This document shows positions 34,402 to 42,713 of a DNA stretch of 64,000 nucleotides, piece by piece. The stretch is taken from contig NZ_CP063203.1 of NCBI RefSeq assembly GCF_019904255.1, positions 1,426,001 to 1,490,000 on the forward strand, given 5' to 3'. Every line of letters starts with the position of its first letter. Positions within the stretch are counted from its first letter, which is position 1. Source of the DNA: Marixanthomonas sp. SCSIO 43207 (GTDB taxonomy: Bacteria; Bacteroidota; Bacteroidia; Flavobacteriales; Flavobacteriaceae). Both the position numbers and the translations under genes were made by a program. The notes beneath the pieces are model-generated. The model worked only from the letters and a program-made list of their open reading frames with translations. It had not been told where the DNA came from and searched no databases.

Positions 34402-35544
34402 TTAATCTCTCAATAACCCTCTAGAGATTACAATTTTCTGAATTTCGCTAGTTCCTTCATAGATTTGAGTGATTTTTGCATCACGCATCAATCGCTCTAC
34501 ATGATATTCTTTTACAAATCCGTTTCCACCGTGAATTTGTACGGCTTCAACTGTTGTGTCCATTGCAACTTTACTAGCGTATAGTTTTGCCATAGCGCCA
34601 CTCATGTCATAATTATTACCTTGGTCTTTGTCCCAAGCAGATTTCATTACTAGATGGCGTGCAGCAGCAATTTCGGTATACATATCTGCTAGTTTGAAAG
34701 CTATAGCTTGATGGTTTGCGATTTCAGTACCAAACGCTTTTCTTATTTTTGAATATTCACGAGCCAATTCATACGCTCCCGAGGCAATCCCCAATGCTTG
34801 TGCTGCAATACCAATACGGCCACCACTTAGGGTTTTCATTGCAAACTTAAAACCAAATCCATCTTCGCCAATTCGGTTTTCTTTAGGTACTTTTACGTCG
34901 TTAAAGTTTAAGGTGTGAGTGTCACTTCCGCGAATTCCTAGTTTATCTTCTTTAGGGCCTACTTCAAATCCATCCCAACTTTTTTCAACTATAAAAGCGT
35001 TAATACCTTTGTGACCTTTTTCTTTATCTGTTTGCGCAATTACCAAATAGTAATCTGCACTTCCACCGTTGGTAATCCAGTTTTTTGTTCCGTTTAAAAT
35101 ATAGTGATCGCCTTTATCAATGGCAGTTGTTCTCTGTGATGTTGCATCACTACCTGCTTCTGGCTCGCTTAAACAAAATGCTCCAATAGATTCTCCGGTT
35201 GCAAGTTTGGTTAAATATTTTTGTTTTTGTTCTTCAGTTCCGTAGGTTTCAAGTCCCCAGCAAACTAAGGAGTTGTTTACTGAAACAATTACAGAGCATG
35301 ACGCGTCTATTTTACTAAGCTCTTCCATGGCTAGCACATAGCTTACTGTATCCATACCGCCACCGCCGTACTTAGGGTCTACCATCATACCAAGAAAGCC
35401 CAATTCGCCCATTTTTTTAACCTGCTCAGTTGGGAATTCTTGTTTGTTATCGCGCTCAATAACACCTGGTTTTAATTCATTGTTAGCAAAATCTCGTGCT
35501 GCGTCACGAATCATGATGTGTTCTTCGGAAAGACTGAAATCCAT
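34402..35544 (-). CDS. Acyl-CoA dehydrogenase
   Basis: 380 residues, the standard family length. FAD-binding blocks GAFCLSEPEAGSD and NGTKNWITNGGSAD, the helical C-terminal domain and the signature QIYEGTSEIQKIVISRGLL, with the catalytic Glu in YEGT, are present. It introduces a 2,3 double bond into short- or branched-chain acyl-CoA; length and sequence suggest a butyryl- or isovaleryl-CoA type, not resolved here. A good promoter lies upstream, divergent from anmK. Confidence 0.9.
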   Translation of the reverse strand: MDFSLSEEHIMIRDAARDFANNELKPGVIERDNKQEFPTEQVKKMGELGFLGMMVDPKYGGGGMDTVSYVLAMEELSKIDASCSVIVSVNNSLVCWGLETYGTEEQKQKYLTKLATGESIGAFCLSEPEAGSDATSQRTTAIDKGDHYILNGTKNWITNGGSADYYLVIAQTDKEKGHKGINAFIVEKSWDGFEVGPKEDKLGIRGSDTHTLNFNDVKVPKENRIGEDGFGFKFAMKTLSGGRIGIAAQALGIASGAYELAREYSKIRKAFGTEIANHQAIAFKLADMYTEIAAARHLVMKSAWDKDQGNNYDMSGAMAKLYASKVAMDTTVEAVQIHGGNGFVKEYHVERLMRDAKITQIYEGTSEIQKIVISRGLLRD

Positions 35545-35580
35545 AAGTTTAATTTAAAAATAGTGTTTAAAAAAGTGCTG

Positions 35581-35613
35581 CAAAGATACCGTTTTATATG
35601 CATAAATCCCAAA
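35581..35613 (-). promoter_or_regulatory. Promoter of the acyl-CoA dehydrogenase gene
   Basis: Minus strand: TTTG (35613-35610), 21 bases, TATCTTTG (35588-35581). This is the same -7 octamer as at lysS and a good match to the Bacteroidota consensus. Confidence 0.6.
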
Positions 35614-35683
35614 GTCAACTTTTATAATTATACTGAGCGTTTATTTACGCTGTTTTTACCTATACATTTTTTAATTTTATACA

Positions 35684-36748
35684 ATGGAAAAAACCGAATA
35701 TCACGTTGTAGGTGTAATGAGCGGTACATCACTAGATGGTGTTGATTTGACAGAGTGTTTCTTTACGGTTTCAAAAGATAATACGTGGAGTTTTTCAATA
35801 GGTGTTTCAGAGACAATACCTTATCCCACAACTTGGAAGCAAACACTTCGAGAAGCGGTGCATTATTCTGAAGAAAAACTAACCGAACTGAATGCTAATT
35901 ATACAAATTATCTTTCTCAAATACTTACTTCGTTTATTTCAAGAAATGAATTAAAAGATCTAGACGCAGTTTGCAGTCACGGCCATACTATTTTGCACAA
36001 ACCAGATATGGAAATTACTCTTCAAATAGGAAATTTACCAGAACTTGCAAGTTTGATTAAACAACGTGTAATCTGTGATTTCAGAGTACAAGACGTGGCA
36101 TTGGGTGGTCAAGGAGCACCATTGGTTCCTATAGGTGATCGTTTGTTGTTTTCAGAATTTGATTATTGTTTAAATTTAGGAGGGTTTGCCAATTGCTCTT
36201 TTGAAAAGGATACAAATCGTATTGCTTATGATATTTGTCCTGTAAATATTGTTCTCAATCTGTATGCAGAAAAATTGGGGAAACCTTTTGACGAAGATGG
36301 AAAAATGGCAGCTTCTGCAGAGGTTGATGAAGTGTTGCTTGCTAGGTTAAACCAGCTGCATTTTTATAATGAATCACCACCAAAATCTTTAGGATTAGAA
36401 TGGGTTAAAGCCTATGTTTTTCCGCTTTTGGAATCATCAGAGCAGTCACCAAGCGTTATTTTGCGCACTTTTACAGAGCATATTGCAATACAATTAACAC
36501 GTCAATTTTCCGAAGGAAAAAAAATATTAATCACGGGTGGTGGAGCTTACAATTCTTTTTTAATTAAACGGTTGCAATCATTAAAAAAACTGGAGGTTGA
36601 AATACCTTCAAATCAACTGGTAGAATACAAAGAAGCCTTGATATTTGGGTTGTTGGGGGTTTTGCGTTTGCGTGATGAAATAAATTGCCTCTCAAGTGTT
36701 ACAGGGGCATCAAAAAACCATGTTTCGGGCTATGTGTTTGGTTGCTAA
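35684..36748 (+). CDS. anmK: Anhydro-N-acetylmuramic acid kinase
   Basis: 354 residues. It begins with the ATP-binding GVMSGTSLDGVDL and has CSHGHTILHKP, CDFRVQDVALGGQGAPLVPIGD and GGGAYNSFLIKRL, all typical of AnmK. It phosphorylates and opens 1,6-anhydro-MurNAc during cell-wall recycling in the cytoplasm. It heads a same-strand run (anmK, amino-acid dehydrogenase, nhaD, exbB, exbD, tonB, folC) with gaps of 67 bases or fewer. Confidence 0.95.
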   Translation: MEKTEYHVVGVMSGTSLDGVDLTECFFTVSKDNTWSFSIGVSETIPYPTTWKQTLREAVHYSEEKLTELNANYTNYLSQILTSFISRNELKDLDAVCSHGHTILHKPDMEITLQIGNLPELASLIKQRVICDFRVQDVALGGQGAPLVPIGDRLLFSEFDYCLNLGGFANCSFEKDTNRIAYDICPVNIVLNLYAEKLGKPFDEDGKMAASAEVDEVLLARLNQLHFYNESPPKSLGLEWVKAYVFPLLESSEQSPSVILRTFTEHIAIQLTRQFSEGKKILITGGGAYNSFLIKRLQSLKKLEVEIPSNQLVEYKEALIFGLLGVLRLRDEINCLSSVTGASKNHVSGYVFGC

Positions 36749-36815
36749 AATTTACTAAAAAAGAAGAGCAACCGTTTGTAAGTTTTTTATATTTGCTACT
36801 TAACTCACCAATTTG

Positions 36816-38042
36816 ATGAAAGAACTACTAAAAAAGTACGAAAATAAATCACCAGAAATTGTTTTTCATTGGAATGATCCAGAAACCGAAGCAGAAGGTT
36901 GGACAGTCATTAACTCTTTAAGAGGCGGCGCTGCCGGCGGAGGAACTCGAATGAGAGAAGGGCTAGACAAAAACGAAGTTTTATCTCTAGCAAAAACAAT
37001 GGAAGTTAAATTTACCATTTCTGGGCCACCGATAGGCGGAGCTAAATCAGGAATCAATTTTGACCCTGCAGATCCTCGTAAAAAAGGCGTTCTTGAGCGT
37101 TGGTATAAAGCTGTGTCACCTTTATTAAAAGCCTATTACGGAACCGGAGGTGATTTAAATGTAGATGAAATTCATGAAGTAATTCCTATTACCGAAGAAA
37201 GCGGTGTTTGGCATCCACAGGAAGGAGTGTTTACAGGACATTTTACACCAACCGAAGCCGATAAAATAAACCGAATTGGTCAATTAAGACAAGGTGTTAT
37301 CAAGGTTTTGGAAAACAACACCTACTCTCCAGATGTGATGCGTAAATATACTGTGGCAGATATGATTACCGGTTATGGTGTAGCCGAAGCAGTGCGCCAC
37401 TATTATGATATTTATGGAGGTTCTGTAGAAGGAAAAAAAGCAATAGTTCAAGGCTTTGGAAATGTTGGTGCAGCTGCAGCTTATTATTTGGCTCAAATGG
37501 GCGCCAAAGTAGTGGGGATTATAGATAGAGCAGGCGGTATTATCAATGAAGAAGGTTATACTTTTGAAGAAATCAAGCAACTATTCTTAACCAAAAAAGG
37601 AAATACGCTTGTTGCAGATTCTATGCTTTCATTTGATGAAATGAATGATAGAATTTGGACTCTAGAAGCAGAAATTTTTGCTCCTTGTGCGGCTTCTCGG
37701 TTAATAACCAAAGATCAAATATCACAGATGATAGAAAGTGGCTTAGAAGTTATAAGCTGTGGAGCAAACGTGCCATTTGCAGATACCGAAATTTTCTTTG
37801 GTCCTATTATGGAATACACCGATGAGCGCGTAAGTTTAATACCAGATTTTATAAGTAATTGTGGGATGGCCCGCGTATTTGCTTACTTTATGGAACGTAA
37901 AGTACAAATGACAGATGAAGCAATTTTTAATGATACTTCTATGACTATTAAAAATGCCATTCAAAATACATTTGATAATAACAGTTCAAAAACCAATATC
38001 AGTAAAACTGCCTTTGAGATTGCTCTTAAGCAATTGGTATAG
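36816..38042 (+). CDS. Glu/Leu/Phe/Val dehydrogenase family protein
   Basis: 408 residues from the ATG at 36816. The catalytic segment GPPIGGAKSGINFDP holds the conserved Lys, preceded by RGGAAGGGTRMREG, and a Rossmann domain starts at KAIVQGFGNVGAAAAYYLAQMGAKVVGIID. The family oxidatively deaminates glutamate or branched-chain/aromatic amino acids with NAD(P). The specificity cannot be read off; 408 residues is nearer to glutamate dehydrogenase than to the shorter leucine enzymes. Confidence 0.85.
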   Translation: MKELLKKYENKSPEIVFHWNDPETEAEGWTVINSLRGGAAGGGTRMREGLDKNEVLSLAKTMEVKFTISGPPIGGAKSGINFDPADPRKKGVLERWYKAVSPLLKAYYGTGGDLNVDEIHEVIPITEESGVWHPQEGVFTGHFTPTEADKINRIGQLRQGVIKVLENNTYSPDVMRKYTVADMITGYGVAEAVRHYYDIYGGSVEGKKAIVQGFGNVGAAAAYYLAQMGAKVVGIIDRAGGIINEEGYTFEEIKQLFLTKKGNTLVADSMLSFDEMNDRIWTLEAEIFAPCAASRLITKDQISQMIESGLEVISCGANVPFADTEIFFGPIMEYTDERVSLIPDFISNCGMARVFAYFMERKVQMTDEAIFNDTSMTIKNAIQNTFDNNSSKTNISKTAFEIALKQLV

Positions 38043-38075
38043 ATAGTAGTCATTAATAACTTCACTTAATTTACT

Positions 38076-39455
38076 ATGGAATCAATTATCATTTTAATTT
38101 TTGTAATAGGGTATCTAGCTATTACACTTGAACACCCTTTAAAACTAGATAAAACTGTACCTGCCTTAATAATGGCAGCTTTGATTTGGGCAGTACTAGC
38201 TGTTGGTTTTCATAGCGGATGGTTTGATATTATAGATACTCATGAAAATGCTTTTAACTTTCTCTCCGGCGGTGAAATAGCCGAAGAAGGTTTTGAAAAC
38301 ACGCTCTTACACCATTTAGGAAAAACAGCTGAAATTTTAATTTTCCTTATAGGAGCGATGACCATAGTAGAAATTATTGATCTACATAGAGGTTTTGAAA
38401 TACTTAAGGGAGCTGTAAAAACCAAAAGCAAACGTAAATTGCTATGGATTATAGGAATATTAGCTTTCGTTCTTTCAGCAATAATAGATAACCTAACTGC
38501 AACCATAGTACTAGTTACATTACTTCGTAAGTTAATACATAAAAGAGAAGATAGGTTATGGTATGCAGCTTTAGTTGTTGTAGCCGCAAATGCTGGAGGA
38601 GCTTGGTCTCCAATAGGTGATGTTACCACCACAATGCTATGGATCGATGATAAAGTAACAGCAGCAGGATTAATAGAGTTTGTTATTCTGCCTTCAATTG
38701 TGTGTTTTGTTGTTCCGTTTTTTATTGCAAGCTATTTAAAACCTTTCAGAGGAATGATTGAAGTAGATTCTACAGAAGATTCAGAGGCAGTAAGACTATT
38801 AAGTAGTAAAACAATGTTATTTTTAGGATTGGCAATGATAGTATCGGTTCCGGTTTTTAAAACACTTACACATTTGCCGCCTTATGTAGGAATGATGCTT
38901 GCACTAGGTGTTGTGTGGCTAGTTTCAGAATACATTCATCCAGAAGAAGATTTTACCAGTGAACGTAGACATTTATATTCTGCTCATAAAGCCCTGTCAC
39001 GAATTGAAATATCAAGTATCCTATTTTTCTTAGGAATTTTAATGGCAGTCGCCGGACTTGAATCTTTAGTTTATGGAGTAGTAGGAGGAGAAGAAGTAGG
39101 AACACTTCGTTATGCCGCAGAAAAACTAGATATGGCTATACCTAATCAAGATATTGTTGTGATTCTTCTAGGAATATTCTCTGCAATCATTGACAACGTA
39201 CCGCTAGTTGCTGCATCTATGGGAATGTATGAATCTCCAACCGATTCAGTTTTATGGCATTTTATTGCCTACTCAGCCGGTACCGGTGGAAGTATGCTTA
39301 TCATTGGTTCTGCTGCAGGTGTTGCTGCTATGGGAATGGAAAAAATTGATTTTATCTGGTATCTTAAGAAAATCACTTGGTTGGCCTTTATAGGATTCAT
39401 TGTAGGTGCCGGAGTATTTTTATTATTTGAACGTGTGATATTTCATCACGCTTAA
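38076..39455 (+). CDS. nhaD: Na+/H+ antiporter NhaD
   Basis: 459 residues with about a dozen membrane helices. Conserved polar motifs typical of the NhaD/ion-transporter superfamily are seen inside helices: SAIIDNLTATIVLV, NAGGAWSPIGDVTTTMLW, SAIIDNVPLVAAS and SAGTGGSMLIIGSAAG. It exchanges Na+ for protons at the inner membrane, fitting a marine lifestyle. Same strand as its neighbours, 33 bases after the dehydrogenase and 48 before exbB. Confidence 0.9.
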   Translation: MESIIILIFVIGYLAITLEHPLKLDKTVPALIMAALIWAVLAVGFHSGWFDIIDTHENAFNFLSGGEIAEEGFENTLLHHLGKTAEILIFLIGAMTIVEIIDLHRGFEILKGAVKTKSKRKLLWIIGILAFVLSAIIDNLTATIVLVTLLRKLIHKREDRLWYAALVVVAANAGGAWSPIGDVTTTMLWIDDKVTAAGLIEFVILPSIVCFVVPFFIASYLKPFRGMIEVDSTEDSEAVRLLSSKTMLFLGLAMIVSVPVFKTLTHLPPYVGMMLALGVVWLVSEYIHPEEDFTSERRHLYSAHKALSRIEISSILFFLGILMAVAGLESLVYGVVGGEEVGTLRYAAEKLDMAIPNQDIVVILLGIFSAIIDNVPLVAASMGMYESPTDSVLWHFIAYSAGTGGSMLIIGSAAGVAAMGMEKIDFIWYLKKITWLAFIGFIVGAGVFLLFERVIFHHA

Positions 39456-39503
39456 CAATTTCTAAGACTATTTGTCGTTATTCAATAAAACTGTAAATAA
39501 TTT

Positions 39504-40205
39504 ATGCTAAACTTCTTAATTCAGGAAGGTACTGAAGAAACAACACAAGCTGTTGACCCTGAAACAACTGAAAAAACACTTTCTGTACTTGAACTTGTAA
39601 TGAATGGAGGCTTGGGAGCCCAAATTATTATCGGTGTACTCTTCATTCTACTCTTTGTTGCTGTATACATATATTTTGAAAGGCTTTTTGCTATCAAAGC
39701 TGCTTCCAAAGTAAATAGCAACTTTATGAATCAAATACGTGACCATGTAGCAAGTGGCAACATTCAAGGGGCTAAGGTACTTTGTGCTCAACAAGATAGT
39801 CCTGTTTCAAGACTTACTGAAAAAGGAATTTCACGAATAGGGAGTCCGCTTGAAGACATTAACACCGCTATTGAAAATGCAGGGCGCTTAGAGGTATACA
39901 AACTAGAGAAAAACGTAAGTATACTAGCAACGATAGCCGGAGCTGCTCCTATGATTGGTTTCTTAGGAACTGTAATTGGTATGGTTTTGGCATTTCATCA
40001 ATTGGCTACAAGTAGCGGTCAAGCAGAAATGGGTGCCTTGGCAGAAGGAATCTACACGGCTATGACAACAACTGTAGCAGGATTAATAGTTGGTATTATT
40101 GCGTATATGGGTTATAATCACTTAGTAGTACGTACCGATAAAGTGGTGCATCAAATGGAAGCTACTGCAGTTGACTTTTTAGACCTTTTAAATGAACCGG
40201 CATAA
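39504..40205 (+). CDS. exbB: MotA/TolQ/ExbB proton channel family protein
   Basis: 233 residues with three membrane helices (about 35-60, 130-160 and 178-205). The signature ATIAGAAPMIGFLGTVIGMVLAF is the ExbB/TolQ proton-channel block. With ExbD it uses the proton gradient to energise TonB for outer-membrane transport. Its stop codon overlaps the exbD start by one base (TAATG), so the two are translationally coupled. Confidence 0.85.
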   Translation: MLNFLIQEGTEETTQAVDPETTEKTLSVLELVMNGGLGAQIIIGVLFILLFVAVYIYFERLFAIKAASKVNSNFMNQIRDHVASGNIQGAKVLCAQQDSPVSRLTEKGISRIGSPLEDINTAIENAGRLEVYKLEKNVSILATIAGAAPMIGFLGTVIGMVLAFHQLATSSGQAEMGALAEGIYTAMTTTVAGLIVGIIAYMGYNHLVVRTDKVVHQMEATAVDFLDLLNEPA

Positions 40206-40597
40206 TGAATTTGCGAGGAAGAAATAAAATAAGTCCCGAGTTTAGTATGAGCTCCATGACAGATATTGTATTTCTGTTATTGGTATTTTTCTTATTGACT
40301 TCACCAGCAATTACTCCAGATGCTTTAGATTTAATTTTACCTAAGGCAAAAGGGAAAACAACAAACGTGCAGAAAGCATCCGTAAGTATTACCAAAGACG
40401 GAGCGTATTATGTAAATAAAGAACGAGTAAGTGAATATACCATCGAAAAAGAATTAAAAAGTATTCTTTCAGGTCAAGAAGAGCCCACAATCGTTTTACG
40501 TGCAGAAGAAGGCGTACCTATTGAAGATGCTGTTTTTGTTATGGACGTCGCTAATAAAAATAACTACAAAATTGTATTGGCGGTGCGCCCCAACTAA
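40205..40597 (+). CDS. exbD: ExbD/TolR family biopolymer transport protein
   Basis: 130 residues. A single N-terminal membrane helix carries the key Asp in SSMTDIVFLLLVFFLL, followed by a periplasmic domain (about 45-130) ending NYKIVLAVRPN. It forms the proton channel with the preceding ExbB protein. The start overlaps the exbB stop; the TonB-like gene follows after 61 bases. Confidence 0.9.
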   Translation: MNLRGRNKISPEFSMSSMTDIVFLLLVFFLLTSPAITPDALDLILPKAKGKTTNVQKASVSITKDGAYYVNKERVSEYTIEKELKSILSGQEEPTIVLRAEEGVPIEDAVFVMDVANKNNYKIVLAVRPN

Positions 40598-40658
40598 CCA
40601 ACGCATAGCAATACAAACATTTTTAGTGTTTAATTATAATTAACCCGAACCTCACAAC

Positions 40659-41477
40659 ATGTCCTTTTTAGACACAAAACATAAAAAAAAGAGTATGACA
40701 ATCACGGTAATTTTACATGTGGTTTTACTCATTTTGTTATTTTATGTAGGGTTAACGTACTTAGATCCGCCTCCTGAAAATGGTATTGCAGTCAATTTTG
40801 GTACTATGGATACTGGAAGCGGAAACATTCAGCCAAGTGAGCCTATCAAATCTGCACCCAAAGAAACTACACCACCACCTGTTTCACAATCAAAAACTGA
40901 AATTAAAGAAGAAGTGTTGACGCAAGATGTAGAGGAAGCTCCTGTTATTAAAAAAGAAAAACAAAAAGAAGTTCAAGAAGAAACGCCTGTAAAACAAAAA
41001 CCGAAAGAAACACCAAAAAAACCAGACCCAAAACCTGATAAAACCACAACCGATGCATTATCAAATTTAATTAATGCTCCCAAAAGCGACGGTACAGCAA
41101 AAGGAAGTGAAGGTAATGATAAAACAGCAGGAGATAAAGGAGACCCCGATGGCGACCCCAATGCAAAAAGCTATTATGGAACCGGAAAAGGACTAGACGG
41201 TGACGGAAACTATTTATTAGGGGGCAGAAAAGCGCTTAATAAAGAAAAGTATGTGCAGGACTGTAATGAAGCGGGGAAAGTAGTGGTGAGTATTGAAGTA
41301 GACCGAAACGGAAAAGTAATCAGTGCAACACCCGGTGTAAGAGGTACTACAAATAACTCTCGATGCTTACTAGAACCTGCAAAACGAGCAGCTTTAGCAA
41401 CACGTTTTAATTCAGATAGTGAAGCACCTGCCAAACAAATAGGTAAAATTATTTACAATTTTAGTCTTTCAGAGTAA
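40659..41477 (+). CDS. TonB-like energy transducer
   Basis: 272 residues. A short basic cytoplasmic start, one membrane helix (about 15-36), a long Pro/Lys/Glu-rich periplasmic linker (about 60-135), a Gly/Asp-rich stretch and a C-terminal TonB-type domain (GKVVVSIEVDRNGKVISATPGVRG ... IIYNFSLSE). It should span the periplasm and pass ExbB/ExbD energy to TonB-dependent receptors. Its place after exbB-exbD supports the assignment; the C-terminal domain is shorter and more divergent than classical TonB. Confidence 0.8.
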   Translation: MSFLDTKHKKKSMTITVILHVVLLILLFYVGLTYLDPPPENGIAVNFGTMDTGSGNIQPSEPIKSAPKETTPPPVSQSKTEIKEEVLTQDVEEAPVIKKEKQKEVQEETPVKQKPKETPKKPDPKPDKTTTDALSNLINAPKSDGTAKGSEGNDKTAGDKGDPDGDPNAKSYYGTGKGLDGDGNYLLGGRKALNKEKYVQDCNEAGKVVVSIEVDRNGKVISATPGVRGTTNNSRCLLEPAKRAALATRFNSDSEAPAKQIGKIIYNFSLSE

Positions 41478-41534
41478 ACTTAAAACTATAATCTCATAGA
41501 CTATCAAGAAACCATATCCTGGCTATATCAACAG

Positions 41535-42713
41535 TTGCCTATGTATCAACGTATAGGCAAAACTGCTTTCAAAAAAGATTTATCAAACACACTGGCTTTA
41601 GCTTCACATCTTCAGAATCCTGAAAAAAAATTTAAATCTATTCACGTAGCCGGAACCAATGGAAAAGGATCTGTAAGCCATATGTTGGCTTCAACTTTAC
41701 AAGAAGCAGATTATAAAGTAGGATTGTATACGTCACCACATTTAAAAGACTTTAGAGAACGTATAAAGATTAATGGAACTATGATTTCTGAAGAAGAAGT
41801 CGTTTCATTTGTACATTTAAACAAATCTTTTTTAGAAAAGCAAAAACTCTCTTTTTTTGAAATGACTGTGGGCTTGGCTTTTGATTATTTCAGTAAACAA
41901 CAGGTAGATATTGCTATTATTGAAGTAGGAATGGGCGGTAGGCTTGATAGTACCAATATTCTTATTCCCGAGGTGTCAGTGATTACAAATATCGGTTTTG
42001 ATCACACAGCTTTTTTGGGAAATACATATGCTGAAATAGCCACAGAAAAAGCCGGAATTATAAAACCATCTGTACCCGTAGTGATAGGTGAAACTGTTTC
42101 AGAAACAAAAAGGGTGTTTAAAGCCATTGCATCTTCAAAAAAGGCACCTATTTTATTTGCTGAAGACTTAACTCTTTCAGATTATGAAAGTGACCTTAAG
42201 GGAGTTTATCAACAAAAAAATAAAAGAACTGCAATAGCAACTTTGGGTGTTCTTCAAAGTAAAAATTGGAATATTTCAGAAGCAATAATTCAGCAAGGTT
42301 TTTTAAATGTAATTAAAAATACAGGTCTTCAAGGGCGGTATCAAATTTTAAGAGAAGGGCCAAAAGTGATTTGTGATACGGCTCACAATAAAGAAGGTTT
42401 GCAATTGGTGCTTCAGCAAATACAAAGTGAAAAGTATGCAAAACTTCATATTGTACTGGGTGTTGTAAATGATAAAGACTTACAGATCGTATTGCCGTTG
42501 TTTCCTAAAAAAGCTGCGTATTACTTTTGCAAACCAAGTGTTCCTCGAGGTTTGAATGCTTTAACTTTAGCTGCTGAAGCAGAAAAGTTTGAGTTAACAG
42601 GGGCTGTTTATAGATCGGTACTTGATTCTTATATGGCGGCTTTACAAAATGCTTCAAGACAAGATTTAATCTACATTGGCGGAAGCACATTCACAGTTGC
42701 TGAAGTTGTTTAG
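41535..42713 (+). CDS. folC: Dihydrofolate synthase / folylpolyglutamate synthase
   Basis: 392 residues counted from a TTG at 41535. The ATP loop VAGTNGKGSVSHMLAS, YTSPHLKDFRERI and VIEVGMGGRLDSTNI identify FolC/Mur-ligase family. It adds glutamate to dihydropteroate and folates. The usual FolC N-terminus ('NYQETL.WLF.QLPMYQ') is encoded further upstream in the same frame (DYQETISWLYQQLPMYQ), which has no ATG, GTG or TTG before the stop at 41481; the best-placed initiator is ATA at 41496. The alternative is a truncated start at 41535 or ATG 41541. It ends convergent with PBP1A, overlapping by 4 bases. Confidence 0.9.
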   Translation: MPMYQRIGKTAFKKDLSNTLALASHLQNPEKKFKSIHVAGTNGKGSVSHMLASTLQEADYKVGLYTSPHLKDFRERIKINGTMISEEEVVSFVHLNKSFLEKQKLSFFEMTVGLAFDYFSKQQVDIAIIEVGMGGRLDSTNILIPEVSVITNIGFDHTAFLGNTYAEIATEKAGIIKPSVPVVIGETVSETKRVFKAIASSKKAPILFAEDLTLSDYESDLKGVYQQKNKRTAIATLGVLQSKNWNISEAIIQQGFLNVIKNTGLQGRYQILREGPKVICDTAHNKEGLQLVLQQIQSEKYAKLHIVLGVVNDKDLQIVLPLFPKKAAYYFCKPSVPRGLNALTLAAEAEKFELTGAVYRSVLDSYMAALQNASRQDLIYIGGSTFTVAEVV

